Part shown: positions 8,716 to 16,357 of the stretch, in pieces
Position numbering within the stretch: the stretch's first letter is position 1
Layout: every line of letters begins with the position of its first letter
Assembly: GCA_046343015.1 (NCBI GenBank)
Contig: JBKDOL010000070.1
Coordinates: 1 to 64,000 of the forward strand
Origin: BJ22 sp021298375
GTDB lineage: Bacteria > Planctomycetota > Planctomycetia > Pirellulales > Pirellulaceae
Reading direction: 5' to 3'
Length of the DNA stretch: 64,000 nt
The notes under the pieces: generated by a model
What the model saw: the letters and a program-made list of their open reading frames with translations, nothing else
What the model was told of the DNA's origin: nothing
The model's database searches: none
Program-made: the position numbers and the translations under genes

Positions 8716-9984
8716 CTAGGCGAGCAGCTCTGAAATCACCTTGCCACCGTGAGCGATCTTCATCGGTCGGCCGCTGCGGCTGGTGAAGGTTGTCTCGAGG
8801 CTGATGCCCAGACCGCGACAAACGGTGGCGAGCAGGTCTTCGGAGGAATAGGACGTTCCATCGATTTGGGTGCCGTCCTCGTTGGTTTGGCCGACGGCAA
8901 TTCCCGGTTTCAGTCCGGCACCGCCCGCGACCACACTCCAGCTCCGGGCCCAGTGATCGCGACCGGCGTTGCCGTTGATGCGAGGGGTTCGCCCGAATTC
9001 GCCCATCCAGATGATTGCCGTATCCTGCAGCATTCCGCGCTGGGCCAAATCTTCAACCAACGCGCTCATCGCCCGGTCAAGCGTCGGGAGCAGGTTGTTT
9101 TCCAGCGTCGTGAAAATGTTCTGGTGATTATCCCAGCCACCGAGCGAAACCTCGATGAAGGGAACACCAACTTCCACAAGCCGCCGGGCCATCAGGCAGC
9201 CGCGGCCAAAATTGTTCTCGCCATAACGCTCGCGGACTTCCTGAGCCTCGAGGTTGACCTTGAAGGCCTCCATTTGCTTGCTGGTCATCAGGTTCAGCGT
9301 CTTGCCAATCACCTTGGCATGCTCTTCCACGGCCAAGCCGCGATTGCTGGCGATGAAGCGACTTTCCAGTCGGCGGAGCGCTTCGACCCGCTGCTGCATC
9401 CGGGCCTGCTCAATGCCCATGTCGAGGTTCCGCACCTGGCCATTGCTGTCGACGGTAAAGGGAGCCCAGGCCATTCCGAGGTATCCGGGCCCCTCCGCCC
9501 CCCCGCCTACCGAAATGAACGGAGGGATTTCCAACTCGGGCCGTTGGTCCATCAGCTGATGCGCAATCAGCGAGCCATAGCTGGGGTGCTCGATATTCGG
9601 GTCCGGAACATGTCCGGTATGCATGTAATAGGTGCCGCGGGTGTGGTCCGCCTCGCGAGTGCTCATGTTGCGGACAATCGACAGCTTGTCCATTTGCTGG
9701 GCGATCATCGGCAGGTGTTCGCAAATCTGCACATCCCCCGCGGTGGAGATCGGTTTGAAGGAGCCGCCAGTGGATGCGCCCGGTTTCAAATCCCAGAGGT
9801 CGATCGTCGAGGGCCCGCCACCCATCCAGAGCAGGATGGCCGCTTTGCGGTTCTTCTTCAGCTCATTCGCATGCAGGTTAAGCGTGTGCCCGAGGGCCAA
9901 GGCTCCGCCGGTCAGCGCCGAGGCGCCGGCGAGGTGTTGCATGAAGTGTCGCCGGCTCATTCCAGAGGGGGTGTGAAAGTTCAT
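8716..9984 (-). CDS. DUF1501 family exported protein
   Basis: A 422-residue protein of the DUF1501 family, which is abundant in planctomycetes and related to the alkaline phosphatase/sulfatase fold; its substrate is not known. The ATG at 9984 is chosen because it opens a twin-arginine signal (MSRRHFMQHLAGASALTGG from residue 9), while the frame extends 35 codons further back without signal features. Family motifs seen: AILLWMGGGPSTIDLWDLKP near residue 48, MSTREADHTRGTYYMHTGH near 110, and WMGEFGRTPRINGNAGRDHW near 330. It lies 59 bp downstream of the DUF1549/DUF1553 gene, the usual planctomycete pairing, and is probably in the same operon. Confidence 0.88.
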   Translation of the reverse strand: MNFHTPSGMSRRHFMQHLAGASALTGGALALGHTLNLHANELKKNRKAAILLWMGGGPSTIDLWDLKPGASTGGSFKPISTAGDVQICEHLPMIAQQMDKLSIVRNMSTREADHTRGTYYMHTGHVPDPNIEHPSYGSLIAHQLMDQRPELEIPPFISVGGGAEGPGYLGMAWAPFTVDSNGQVRNLDMGIEQARMQQRVEALRRLESRFIASNRGLAVEEHAKVIGKTLNLMTSKQMEAFKVNLEAQEVRERYGENNFGRGCLMARRLVEVGVPFIEVSLGGWDNHQNIFTTLENNLLPTLDRAMSALVEDLAQRGMLQDTAIIWMGEFGRTPRINGNAGRDHWARSWSVVAGGAGLKPGIAVGQTNEDGTQIDGTSYSSEDLLATVCRGLGISLETTFTSRSGRPMKIAHGGKVISELLA

Positions 9985-10043
9985 CTCGGAGCCTCTCCTC
10001 GGTAGACCGCCAAGCCGCAAGGCTCGTTGTGGCGGTTGGGTTT

Positions 10044-11738
10044 TCAAAAATTGAAGATAAATTCGCCGCTGTTGAGAATGATCCACCATTGGTCGCGGAG
10101 CATCTGCCGCACGTCTCCCCCGCGGGCCGCCAAGAGTTCCTGAGCCGTTTTGAGCTCTTCCTTGGAGGGCAAACGGGCCAACCCGGTCAGATAGAGGCGC
10201 TCTACCTTCTGGGCTTCCTTCAGCTTGGAATTAGTGGCCAGTTCGTCAATTATCGTGCCGGCATCTCCCGAAGTTGCTGCCCGAATCATCTCACCATTAA
10301 ACATCATCAAAATTTGGGGGATCGTGCCGTTGAAAACCGTACCTTCCCCCCCCTCGTCGTTGCCAAAAGCGTTCGAAAACTGCTGCAGCCATCGGCTTTT
10401 CAGCTCTTCCTGCTCCTCGTAGTTACCCGCTTGTCGTCCGGCTTGGGAGGCCACCAGGAGCGACTCGTAGAGCTGCTCGGCCGACATCTGCCGGAGGTAA
10501 AAGTGACTGAAACGCGGCGGTCCCCCCAGCATCGGGTCGTCTTTTTCGTTGTTGCTCGTTCGCTGACTGGACAATCCGTAGGGGCGGCTCAGCGCGATCC
10601 AACCTGCGAGTTTTTTCAGGTCGTAGCCGCTTTTGACAAACTCTTCAGCGAGGTAATCGAGCAATTCGGGATGGCTCGCGATGTTGTGAGGACCGAGGTC
10701 GTCGACCGGCTTGGTGAAGCCATACCCGAGAAAATGCGACCACATCCGATTGACCGCAGTCTTGGCGAAATAGGGCGACCCGACCATCAGCTTGGCCAAC
10801 TCGGTCCGGCGATTGACTACGTTGACGTAGCCGCTGCGGGGAATTTCCGTGCCGTCGACAAAGACCGGATAAGCGACCTTCAGGAGTCCATTGCGCAGCT
10901 CATAAAACAAGTCGGCCTCGTCCGGATTGCCACTTTCTCCAGTGAAGTCCTGGTCAGCCAACTGCGGCGATTCCAATTCCGTCGCCCCGCGAAAGGCTCG
11001 GACCTGGCGAAAGAATGCGTTCATCTCCCAGTACTTTTGCTGCTTCCAGTCATTAAAGGGGTGATTGTGACACTGTGTGCACTGGACCTGCAGTCCAAGA
11101 AACAGCTTGGTTGTCGCGGCGGTTGCTTGAGCCGCCTGCTCTTCATTGACCTTCTCGATGAGAAAGTTGGCCGCGCCGTTAAAGCCCTCTGAGCCGGGTG
11201 CGACCCGGCCGCTGGCGGTTACCAACTCCGTGACCAGTTGATGGTACGGCTTGTTGCGGGCGAACGAGTCCCGGAGGTATTTCTGCATCCCCGGTCGGCT
11301 GATCATGGAATCGTTTTGCGTTCCGCCCGTCCGTCCAATCAACAGGTTGGTCCAGACCGTGGTCCAGTTGCGGGCGTACTCACCCGTGTAGCGTTCACCG
11401 TAGAGGAGATCTCGAACCAGCCGCTCTTTTTTGGCTGGAGACTTGTCGCCGGTGAAGGCTTGCAATTCATCAACGGTGGGAACTCGCCCAATCAAGTCGA
11501 GGTAGACCCGGCGACACCACTCGCCATCCGTCGCTGCGGGGCTAGGGGTCAGCGAATAGTCTGTCCAAGTCTGCGAAATCAGCTGGTCAATCCGCTGGAC
11601 CTGTCCACCCGAGACTGGCTCCTGAGCGAAGGCGGGCTGCTCAGCCCCAACGATGGCCAAAAGAAAGGGCAAAAGTGCCCAGAATCCAGAAAGTTTCCGG
11701 CTTGGAAGCATCCGTCGAAAACCTCGAACGCAGGTCAT
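10044..11738 (-). CDS. DUF1549/DUF1553 exported protein with a CxxCH motif
   Basis: A 564-residue protein built of DUF1549 (about residues 45-240) followed by DUF1553 (about 285-530). It is the planctomycete partner of DUF1501 proteins; its biochemical role is not established. The ATG at 11738 is preceded by AGGAG and opens a signal peptide ending near AFAQ; the frame itself extends 14 codons upstream. DUF1549 signs: WCRRVYLDLIGRVPTVDELQ near residue 72 and LGLQVQCTQCHNHPFNDW near 222, which contains a CTQCH heme-c-like motif as usual in this family. DUF1553 signs: KTAVNRMWSHFLGYGFTKPV and SHFYLRQMSAEQLYESLL. It is the first gene of the pair with 8716-9984. Confidence 0.88.
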   Translation of the reverse strand: MTCVRGFRRMLPSRKLSGFWALLPFLLAIVGAEQPAFAQEPVSGGQVQRIDQLISQTWTDYSLTPSPAATDGEWCRRVYLDLIGRVPTVDELQAFTGDKSPAKKERLVRDLLYGERYTGEYARNWTTVWTNLLIGRTGGTQNDSMISRPGMQKYLRDSFARNKPYHQLVTELVTASGRVAPGSEGFNGAANFLIEKVNEEQAAQATAATTKLFLGLQVQCTQCHNHPFNDWKQQKYWEMNAFFRQVRAFRGATELESPQLADQDFTGESGNPDEADLFYELRNGLLKVAYPVFVDGTEIPRSGYVNVVNRRTELAKLMVGSPYFAKTAVNRMWSHFLGYGFTKPVDDLGPHNIASHPELLDYLAEEFVKSGYDLKKLAGWIALSRPYGLSSQRTSNNEKDDPMLGGPPRFSHFYLRQMSAEQLYESLLVASQAGRQAGNYEEQEELKSRWLQQFSNAFGNDEGGEGTVFNGTIPQILMMFNGEMIRAATSGDAGTIIDELATNSKLKEAQKVERLYLTGLARLPSKEELKTAQELLAARGGDVRQMLRDQWWIILNSGEFIFNF

Positions 11739-11865
11739 GATCGTCTGCTCCTGCGGAGTGGCAGAGAAAAGTTGGGACATACCGCAAACAAAGTATAGCG
11801 GTTTCCCGGAGCAAAGCGATCTTCATTCCATACCTGCGAGGTTGCAGCAAAATAAAACAGCTGCT

Positions 11866-11941
11866 CAATTTTGATACACGCAAAATAAAACAGGGCCGCG
11901 AAAGTTGCGGCCCTGTTTTGCGATAACGGTGATCAAAATTG
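11866..11941. terminator. Nested palindrome, probable bidirectional terminator or structured RNA
   Basis: The core is a perfect 13-bp inverted repeat, AAAACAGGGCCGC (11887-11899) and GCGGCCCTGTTTT (11907-11919), with a 7-nt loop and A/T runs on both sides, as in bidirectional intrinsic terminators. Outside it lies a second perfect 10-bp inverted repeat, CAATTTTGAT (11866-11875) and ATCAAAATTG (11932-11941). No gene on either strand obviously ends here, since both flanking genes point away from it. Confidence 0.75.
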
Positions 11942-12541
11942 CGGCCAAGGCTGGTCGTTTTCACGCCCAGCCCTGGCTCTGCCTCGTCTCAGTTCCGGCC
12001 CGATTGACCTCACCGCAAGGGTGAGGTTCGTCAGGAAGAACCACTTCCGCCGGCCAAAAAGAGCAAACTCCGTGCCAAATTCGTTGTGACTGTTTTAATC
12101 CCCATCTCCGCTTTTTTGGGGCATGCCAACCCCGAGGGCTTGGAGGAGTGCTCCGAGTTGGCAGGCTCCAGTCGGTTGGGCTGGGCCGCGTCCGAGCTGG
12201 CTCTCGTCCCGGCAATCTCAAATCCCTCCCGCAATCTGAAGTCGCTTTGCCGCGCGGGGCTGGGGGAGGTTCGGATTTGGGTGACTTTAACGATTGATTG
12301 GGTTGTAGTGAGGGCTCGGATTAAAAGCGGATTACCGTGAATTCCTCGTTTGCTGATTTGCTCAATTCTCCCGATTATCCATCCGATGAACCATCTGGAG
12401 TTTCAGATTCCGGGTTTTCCCGGCATTGGAGGCTTGGCACCGTCGAGTTTGCGGTGCCGTGACTGGTGCTCTTTCCCGCGCACCGGTCCGACTGCGAATC
12501 ACGCAATCACAGACTGATCCGACCCAGACTTCTTAGCCGCT

Positions 12542-12588
12542 CGGCTGATTCACTCAGCCAGGCCAGGCCACTCGCCGCTTGGGCGAGT
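12542..12588 (+). promoter_or_regulatory. Two hairpins upstream of the Gly/Asn/Cys lipoprotein
   Basis: GGCTGA-TTCAC-TCAGCC (12542-12558) and CACTCGCC-GCTTG-GGCGAGTG (12568-12588) are two perfect stems with 5-nt loops, about 80 and 125 bp before the lipoprotein start codon. No T tract follows, so they are not intrinsic terminators on this strand. A role in the leader mRNA is possible but unproven. Confidence 0.35.
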
Positions 12589-12667
12589 GTGACAAGGCAC
12601 TGCGCGTGGCCAACTGGGGAAGAATCAGGATGACGGATCAGACCCAGTATCGAAAAGGAATTTGACC

Positions 12668-14275
12668 ATGCGTTCCACGTTTTTCCTTCTGGCCATGACG
12701 CTGCTGGCGCTCAGCAGCACTGGCTGTACGACGATGTCCGGCCGAGGCGGAATCGGATGTGATTCGGGTGCCTGCGATGCGGGGCCCGGCGGCTTTAACC
12801 GAACAGGTCTGCTGAATCGCGGCGGTCTGGCCGGTGGCTGCAATGGCCAAGGTTGCGATGGCAGCTGCGGTGCTGGCGGCAACGGCGGCTGCGACGCCGG
12901 TCCAGGCTCGGGCAACGGTGGACTGTTTGGCGGTCTGCGGAATGGCGGGCTGTTGTCTGGTGGCTGCGACTCCGGAGCTTGTGATGCCAACGGCAATTGC
13001 AATTCAGGCAACTGCGATTCAGGCAACTGCAACAGCGGCGCTTGCGATGCCGGCCCAGGCCGGGGTAACGGCATCGGCGGGAACGGAATGGGGAATGGCC
13101 TCTTCGGCAACGGTAATTGGGGCCGCGGTGGCTTGTTCAACCGTGTCAGTAACAACGCCTGTGACTCGGGCGCATGCGACGCCAGCGGCAATGCCGCCGG
13201 CAACAACGCCTGCGATGCCAGTGGCAACGGTGGCAATGGCAACTGCGGCAATGGCAACTGTGGATGTGGACAGGGCGCCGGCCTGCGAGTCAACGTTCAC
13301 GCCGGTCGCGGACCGGGAGCTGGCCATGGCTGTGGCTGCGGCTCGGCAGGTTGTGATGGCGGCAACGGCAATGGAAACTGCAATGGCAGCGGTTGCGATG
13401 CCAGCGGCTGCGGATGTGCTGCCAACGGTGGCAATGGCCGCGGTGGTTTGCTCGGCGGTGGAATGGTCCGTGGCGGGATGAACGTCGGCGGCATGAACGC
13501 CGGCGGGAATGGTGCCGCGTGCGGTTGCGGGAACGCTGCCTGCAATGGCAACTGCGGAAACGGTGGTCTCGCCAACCGCGGTGGTTTGTTCAACGGAGGG
13601 ATGTTCGCGGGTGGCAATGGTCGCAACGGCGGCTATGCCAACAATGGCGGCAACCAGGGCGGCTTTGGCGGCGGCAATGGTTTTGGCAGAGGTAATGGCT
13701 TCGGTGGTGGGAACGGGTTCGGCGGCGGAAACGGCGCCGGATTTGGCAACGGCATGGGTGCCGGCTTCGCTGGCAATGGCATGGGTGCCGGCTTCGCTGG
13801 CAACGGCATGGGCGGCCAAGGCGGCATGATGGCCAACGGGCTCAATCTTCCCGCGCTGGGCGGCAATGGAATGCACGGCCATGCAATCGGCTCGGGCTTC
13901 GACGGCAGCTACAACGGGATGATCGGCCAAGGTGGACACCTTGGCGGCGCTGTGGCCGGTGTGGCTGGCGCGGTCGCCGGTTGCGGTCGCTTTGGCTGCG
14001 GCTCCAACGGAGTGCTCTGCCTCGCCTGCAGGCTGAAGAATCTCACCAGCCGCCAAGCTCGGCTCCAAGCCAACCATCCTTACGGTGGTCAGATTCCCCA
14101 CACGACTCACTTCCCCGGCGACGGGATGGGTGGCAATGGTGCTGCTGCACCGACCTACGCTTACCCTTACTACACCACTCGCGGTCCTCGGGACTTCCTG
14201 CAGGATTCCTGTGCTCCGAACCCGGTGGTTCCTTATGCTCCCAAGACGAACTGCGTGCCTTCGATTGGTTGGTAA
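12668..14275 (+). CDS. Gly/Asn/Cys-rich low-complexity lipoprotein
   Basis: A 535-residue protein of unknown function. The ATG at 12668 follows AAAGGA and opens a signal peptide (MRSTFFLLAMTLLALSSTGC) with a lipobox-like end. From residue 20 to about 440 the chain is almost wholly Gly, Asn, Ala, Asp and Cys, with repeats such as CDSGACDA (three or more copies), CNSGNCDSGNC, GNGNCGNGNCGCG, and later GGGNGFG and GAGFAGNGM. I count about 36 cysteines, mostly spaced C-x4-C or C-x3-C. A different C-terminal segment follows (about 440-535) with HPYGGQIPHTTHFPGDG and YPYYTTRGPRDFLQDSC, ending PSIGW; it looks like a folded or conserved block. A terminator follows at once. Cell-surface, metal-binding or disulfide-cross-linked structural roles are guesses from composition. 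Confidence 0.85.
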   Translation: MRSTFFLLAMTLLALSSTGCTTMSGRGGIGCDSGACDAGPGGFNRTGLLNRGGLAGGCNGQGCDGSCGAGGNGGCDAGPGSGNGGLFGGLRNGGLLSGGCDSGACDANGNCNSGNCDSGNCNSGACDAGPGRGNGIGGNGMGNGLFGNGNWGRGGLFNRVSNNACDSGACDASGNAAGNNACDASGNGGNGNCGNGNCGCGQGAGLRVNVHAGRGPGAGHGCGCGSAGCDGGNGNGNCNGSGCDASGCGCAANGGNGRGGLLGGGMVRGGMNVGGMNAGGNGAACGCGNAACNGNCGNGGLANRGGLFNGGMFAGGNGRNGGYANNGGNQGGFGGGNGFGRGNGFGGGNGFGGGNGAGFGNGMGAGFAGNGMGAGFAGNGMGGQGGMMANGLNLPALGGNGMHGHAIGSGFDGSYNGMIGQGGHLGGAVAGVAGAVAGCGRFGCGSNGVLCLACRLKNLTSRQARLQANHPYGGQIPHTTHFPGDGMGGNGAAAPTYAYPYYTTRGPRDFLQDSCAPNPVVPYAPKTNCVPSIGW

Positions 14276-14305
14276 GCAGCCGTTGGCTGGATTTGCTCGA
14301 TACTG

Positions 14306-14338
14306 GAAAAACCCCGTCGGTCACGGCGGGGTTTTTTT
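14306..14338 (+). terminator. Intrinsic terminator after the Gly/Asn/Cys lipoprotein
   Basis: ACCCCG and CGGGGT form a stem around a 10-nt loop, preceded by an A run and followed by seven T. It lies about 35 bp after the lipoprotein stop and before mch, so mch has its own promoter. Confidence 0.85.
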
Positions 14339-14374
14339 GTTTGGGCCTGTTCCGCCCGAAAACTCTGGAACAGA

Positions 14375-15394
14375 ATGACACTCTGTCGGTCACCTAACTC
14401 CCTTTCGGACACCGCCCCCTTGCTCACTGGCTCACTCAATCACCGCAGCCTCAACCTGCTGCACTGGTATCGGGATCAATTCGATGCTCTCGACGTGCGG
14501 GTCAGCACCAGCCCCTGCGGCGCGACGATTTACGATTTTGGCGCACGGCATCCGGGAACCCTGCTTGGGGGCCGACTCCTGGCGGAAGTCTGCCTGGCGG
14601 GGCTGGCCGAGGTCCAGCTCACTCAGCTCAATCTCGCTGACCAATTCCTGCCTGCGATTCAGGTGGCGACAGACCATCCGCTGCAAGCCTGTATCGCCGG
14701 GCAATACGCGGGTTGGCCCGTCAGCGGCGAGAAGTACTTTGCGATGGGGAGTGGCCCAGCCCGATTGCTGCGGGGCCGCGAGCCGATGCTGGAACAGCTG
14801 CAACTGCGCGAAGAGAGCGATGTTGCTGTGCTGGTCCTCGAGGCGGGGAAGCTCCCTCCCGACGCGCTCCTCGCCAGTCTCGCCGCCGAGTGCCAGGTCT
14901 CGCCGGAAAATCTCCATGTGGCGATTGCCCGAACCGCAAGCCTCGCCGGTCTGATTCAGATCGTAGCCCGCAGTGTCGAGACCACCTTGCACAAGTTATT
15001 CGAGTTGGGGTTTGACCTGAAAGCCGTTCGCTCGGCAGTCGGTTGGGCCCCTTTGCCTCCAGTTCCGGCGAATGATCTGCTGGGGATTGGTTGGAGCAAT
15101 GATGCGATCCTGTTCGGCGGTCGCTCGCACCTGTATGTGGAGACGGATGATGCTCAGCTCGAAGCGTTGCGGGGCCGGTTGACGAGCGACTCGTCCCCTG
15201 ATTTCGGCGCTCCGTTCATCGAGATATTCGAACGCTATGAGCGGGACTTTTACCGCATCGACAAACTGCTTTTCAGCCCAGCCCAAACCACGCTCTGCAA
15301 TCTGCGCACGGGGCGCGTGTTTACGGCCGGGCAATTGCATGTGGAGCGACTGCTCCGATCCTTTGGACTGAAGTCAGATTCCGCACCCGCCTGA
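14375..15394 (+). CDS. mch: Methenyl-tetrahydromethanopterin cyclohydrolase
   Basis: Mch hydrolyses N5,N10-methenyl-H4MPT to formyl-H4MPT in the C1 (formaldehyde oxidation/detoxification) pathway shared by methanogens, methylotrophs and planctomycetes. The 339-residue length is close to the family's roughly 320. Recognisable segments: STSPCGATIYDFGARHPGTL near residue 43, VATDHPLQACIAGQYAGW near 98, GEKYFAMGSGPARLL near 118, VAIARTASLAGLIQIVARSV near 188, and PPVPANDLLGIGWSNDAILF near 228. The ATG at 14375 is used, but the first 20 residues are poorly conserved and a later TTG near 14420 is possible. The next gene, 31 bp on, is a RimK-like ATP-grasp ligase, which fits an H4MPT-linked operon. 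Confidence 0.92.
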   Translation: MTLCRSPNSLSDTAPLLTGSLNHRSLNLLHWYRDQFDALDVRVSTSPCGATIYDFGARHPGTLLGGRLLAEVCLAGLAEVQLTQLNLADQFLPAIQVATDHPLQACIAGQYAGWPVSGEKYFAMGSGPARLLRGREPMLEQLQLREESDVAVLVLEAGKLPPDALLASLAAECQVSPENLHVAIARTASLAGLIQIVARSVETTLHKLFELGFDLKAVRSAVGWAPLPPVPANDLLGIGWSNDAILFGGRSHLYVETDDAQLEALRGRLTSDSSPDFGAPFIEIFERYERDFYRIDKLLFSPAQTTLCNLRTGRVFTAGQLHVERLLRSFGLKSDSAPA

Positions 15395-15425
15395 GCCGCT
15401 TCCCGCCTGATTTGGGCCTTGCTCC

Positions 15426-16304
15426 ATGTTGCTTGCCGTTGCTGCTCACGACCGAACCTGGCATTGGAACGACTTGGTTCGCGCGGCTGCGGGGCGATAC
15501 GAACTGACCCGAATCGACCTCAGGCAGTTGCACATCGAACTCGCTCCGACAGAGAACTGCTCGCGGATCACGGCTGGTGGCATTTGTCTTAACGACTGCC
15601 GGGCGATGTTGTTGCTGGGTATCCCCGGAGGGAGCCTTGAGCAGGTGGTCTTCCGCATGGATGGGTTGGCTGCGCTGGAAAAAAGCGGGGTTCGCCTGGT
15701 CAATCCTCCCCGCGCGATCGAAACCTGCGTCGACAAGTACCTGACGCTCGAGCGTTTGCGCGCCGCAGGCTTACCAGTCCCGCGGACAGTGGTTTGTCAA
15801 ACTGCGGAAACGGTGCTCCGTGCAGCCGATCAACTGGGCGGAAACGTCGTCCTCAAACCGATCTTTGGCAGCGAGGGCCGGGGGTTGGAGCGGCCCCGCA
15901 CCTCGGCTGAATTGCAAGCGACTTCCGCGAGTTGGGTTGAAGCCGGGCGGGTGGTGTACCTGCAGGAATTCATTGACCACGCCGGTTGGGACTTGCGGCT
16001 GCTGGTCATCGGCGAGCGAACCTGGGCCATGCAACGCTCCAATCCGCACGACTGGCGGACTAACGCTTCCCGCGGCGCCACGGTAGCTGCCTGGCAGGCC
16101 ACGGCCGACCAACAGAGCCTCGCCCTCAAGGCCGCAGCGGCAGTCGGCGCTCCTTTGGCCGGAGTCGACTTGGTCTACGATCGCCAGGGCCAGCCCTACG
16201 TTCTGGAAGTCAACTCGGCTCCCGGTTGGAAGTACCTCTCGGCGGCTACCGGCTCGGACATCGCCGCCGAGTTGCTGCATTTCTGCGCCGCGGAGCGAAG
16301 CTGA
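15426..16304 (+). CDS. RimK-like ATP-grasp ligase, probably H4MPT-linked glutamate ligase
   Basis: A 292-residue ATP-grasp enzyme of the RimK/MptN group, which joins an amino acid (typically glutamate) to a carboxylate using ATP. Signs: VNPPRAIETCVDKYLTLERL near residue 98 (the substrate/ATP lid entry seen in RimK), VVLKPIFGSEGRGL near 140 (ATP lysine and glycine loop), QEFIDHAGWDLRLLVIGER near 180, and metal-binding end GVDLVYDRQGQPYVLEVNSA near 250, whose E-x-N pair is the expected Mg ligand set. It lies directly downstream of mch, as in methylotroph C1 clusters where a similar ATP-grasp gene accompanies mch. A role in glutamylating the H4MPT side chain, as archaeal MptN does, is inferred from this context. 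Confidence 0.8.
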   Translation: MLLAVAAHDRTWHWNDLVRAAAGRYELTRIDLRQLHIELAPTENCSRITAGGICLNDCRAMLLLGIPGGSLEQVVFRMDGLAALEKSGVRLVNPPRAIETCVDKYLTLERLRAAGLPVPRTVVCQTAETVLRAADQLGGNVVLKPIFGSEGRGLERPRTSAELQATSASWVEAGRVVYLQEFIDHAGWDLRLLVIGERTWAMQRSNPHDWRTNASRGATVAAWQATADQQSLALKAAAAVGAPLAGVDLVYDRQGQPYVLEVNSAPGWKYLSAATGSDIAAELLHFCAAERS

Positions 16305-16357
16305 GGTCGGACTCGGTCGGCAGCGATGTCTCAACAGTAAGCTAGTAAGCTGTTGGC

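Larger units (their letters stand above)
11739..12667. other. Long gene-poor intergenic region
   Basis: About 930 bp between the start of the DUF1549 gene and the Gly/Asn/Cys lipoprotein. It contains a nested palindrome (11866-11941) and two compact hairpins (12542-12588), listed separately. Short frames of 60-90 codons occur on both strands, but none has a ribosome-binding site or recognisable sequence. I see nothing else supportable. Confidence 0.5.

Noticed and set aside
12086..12340. Small plus-strand frame of 84 codons upstream of the Gly/Asn/Cys lipoprotein.
   Set aside because: There is no ribosome-binding site, signal or recognisable sequence, and the composition looks non-coding.
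13019..14110. A 363-codon Ala/Thr/Val-rich frame on the minus strand opposite the Gly/Asn/Cys lipoprotein.
   Set aside because: It is the expected complement of Gly/Asn/Cys repeat codons and has no start site; the plus strand has signal peptide, ribosome-binding site and terminator.
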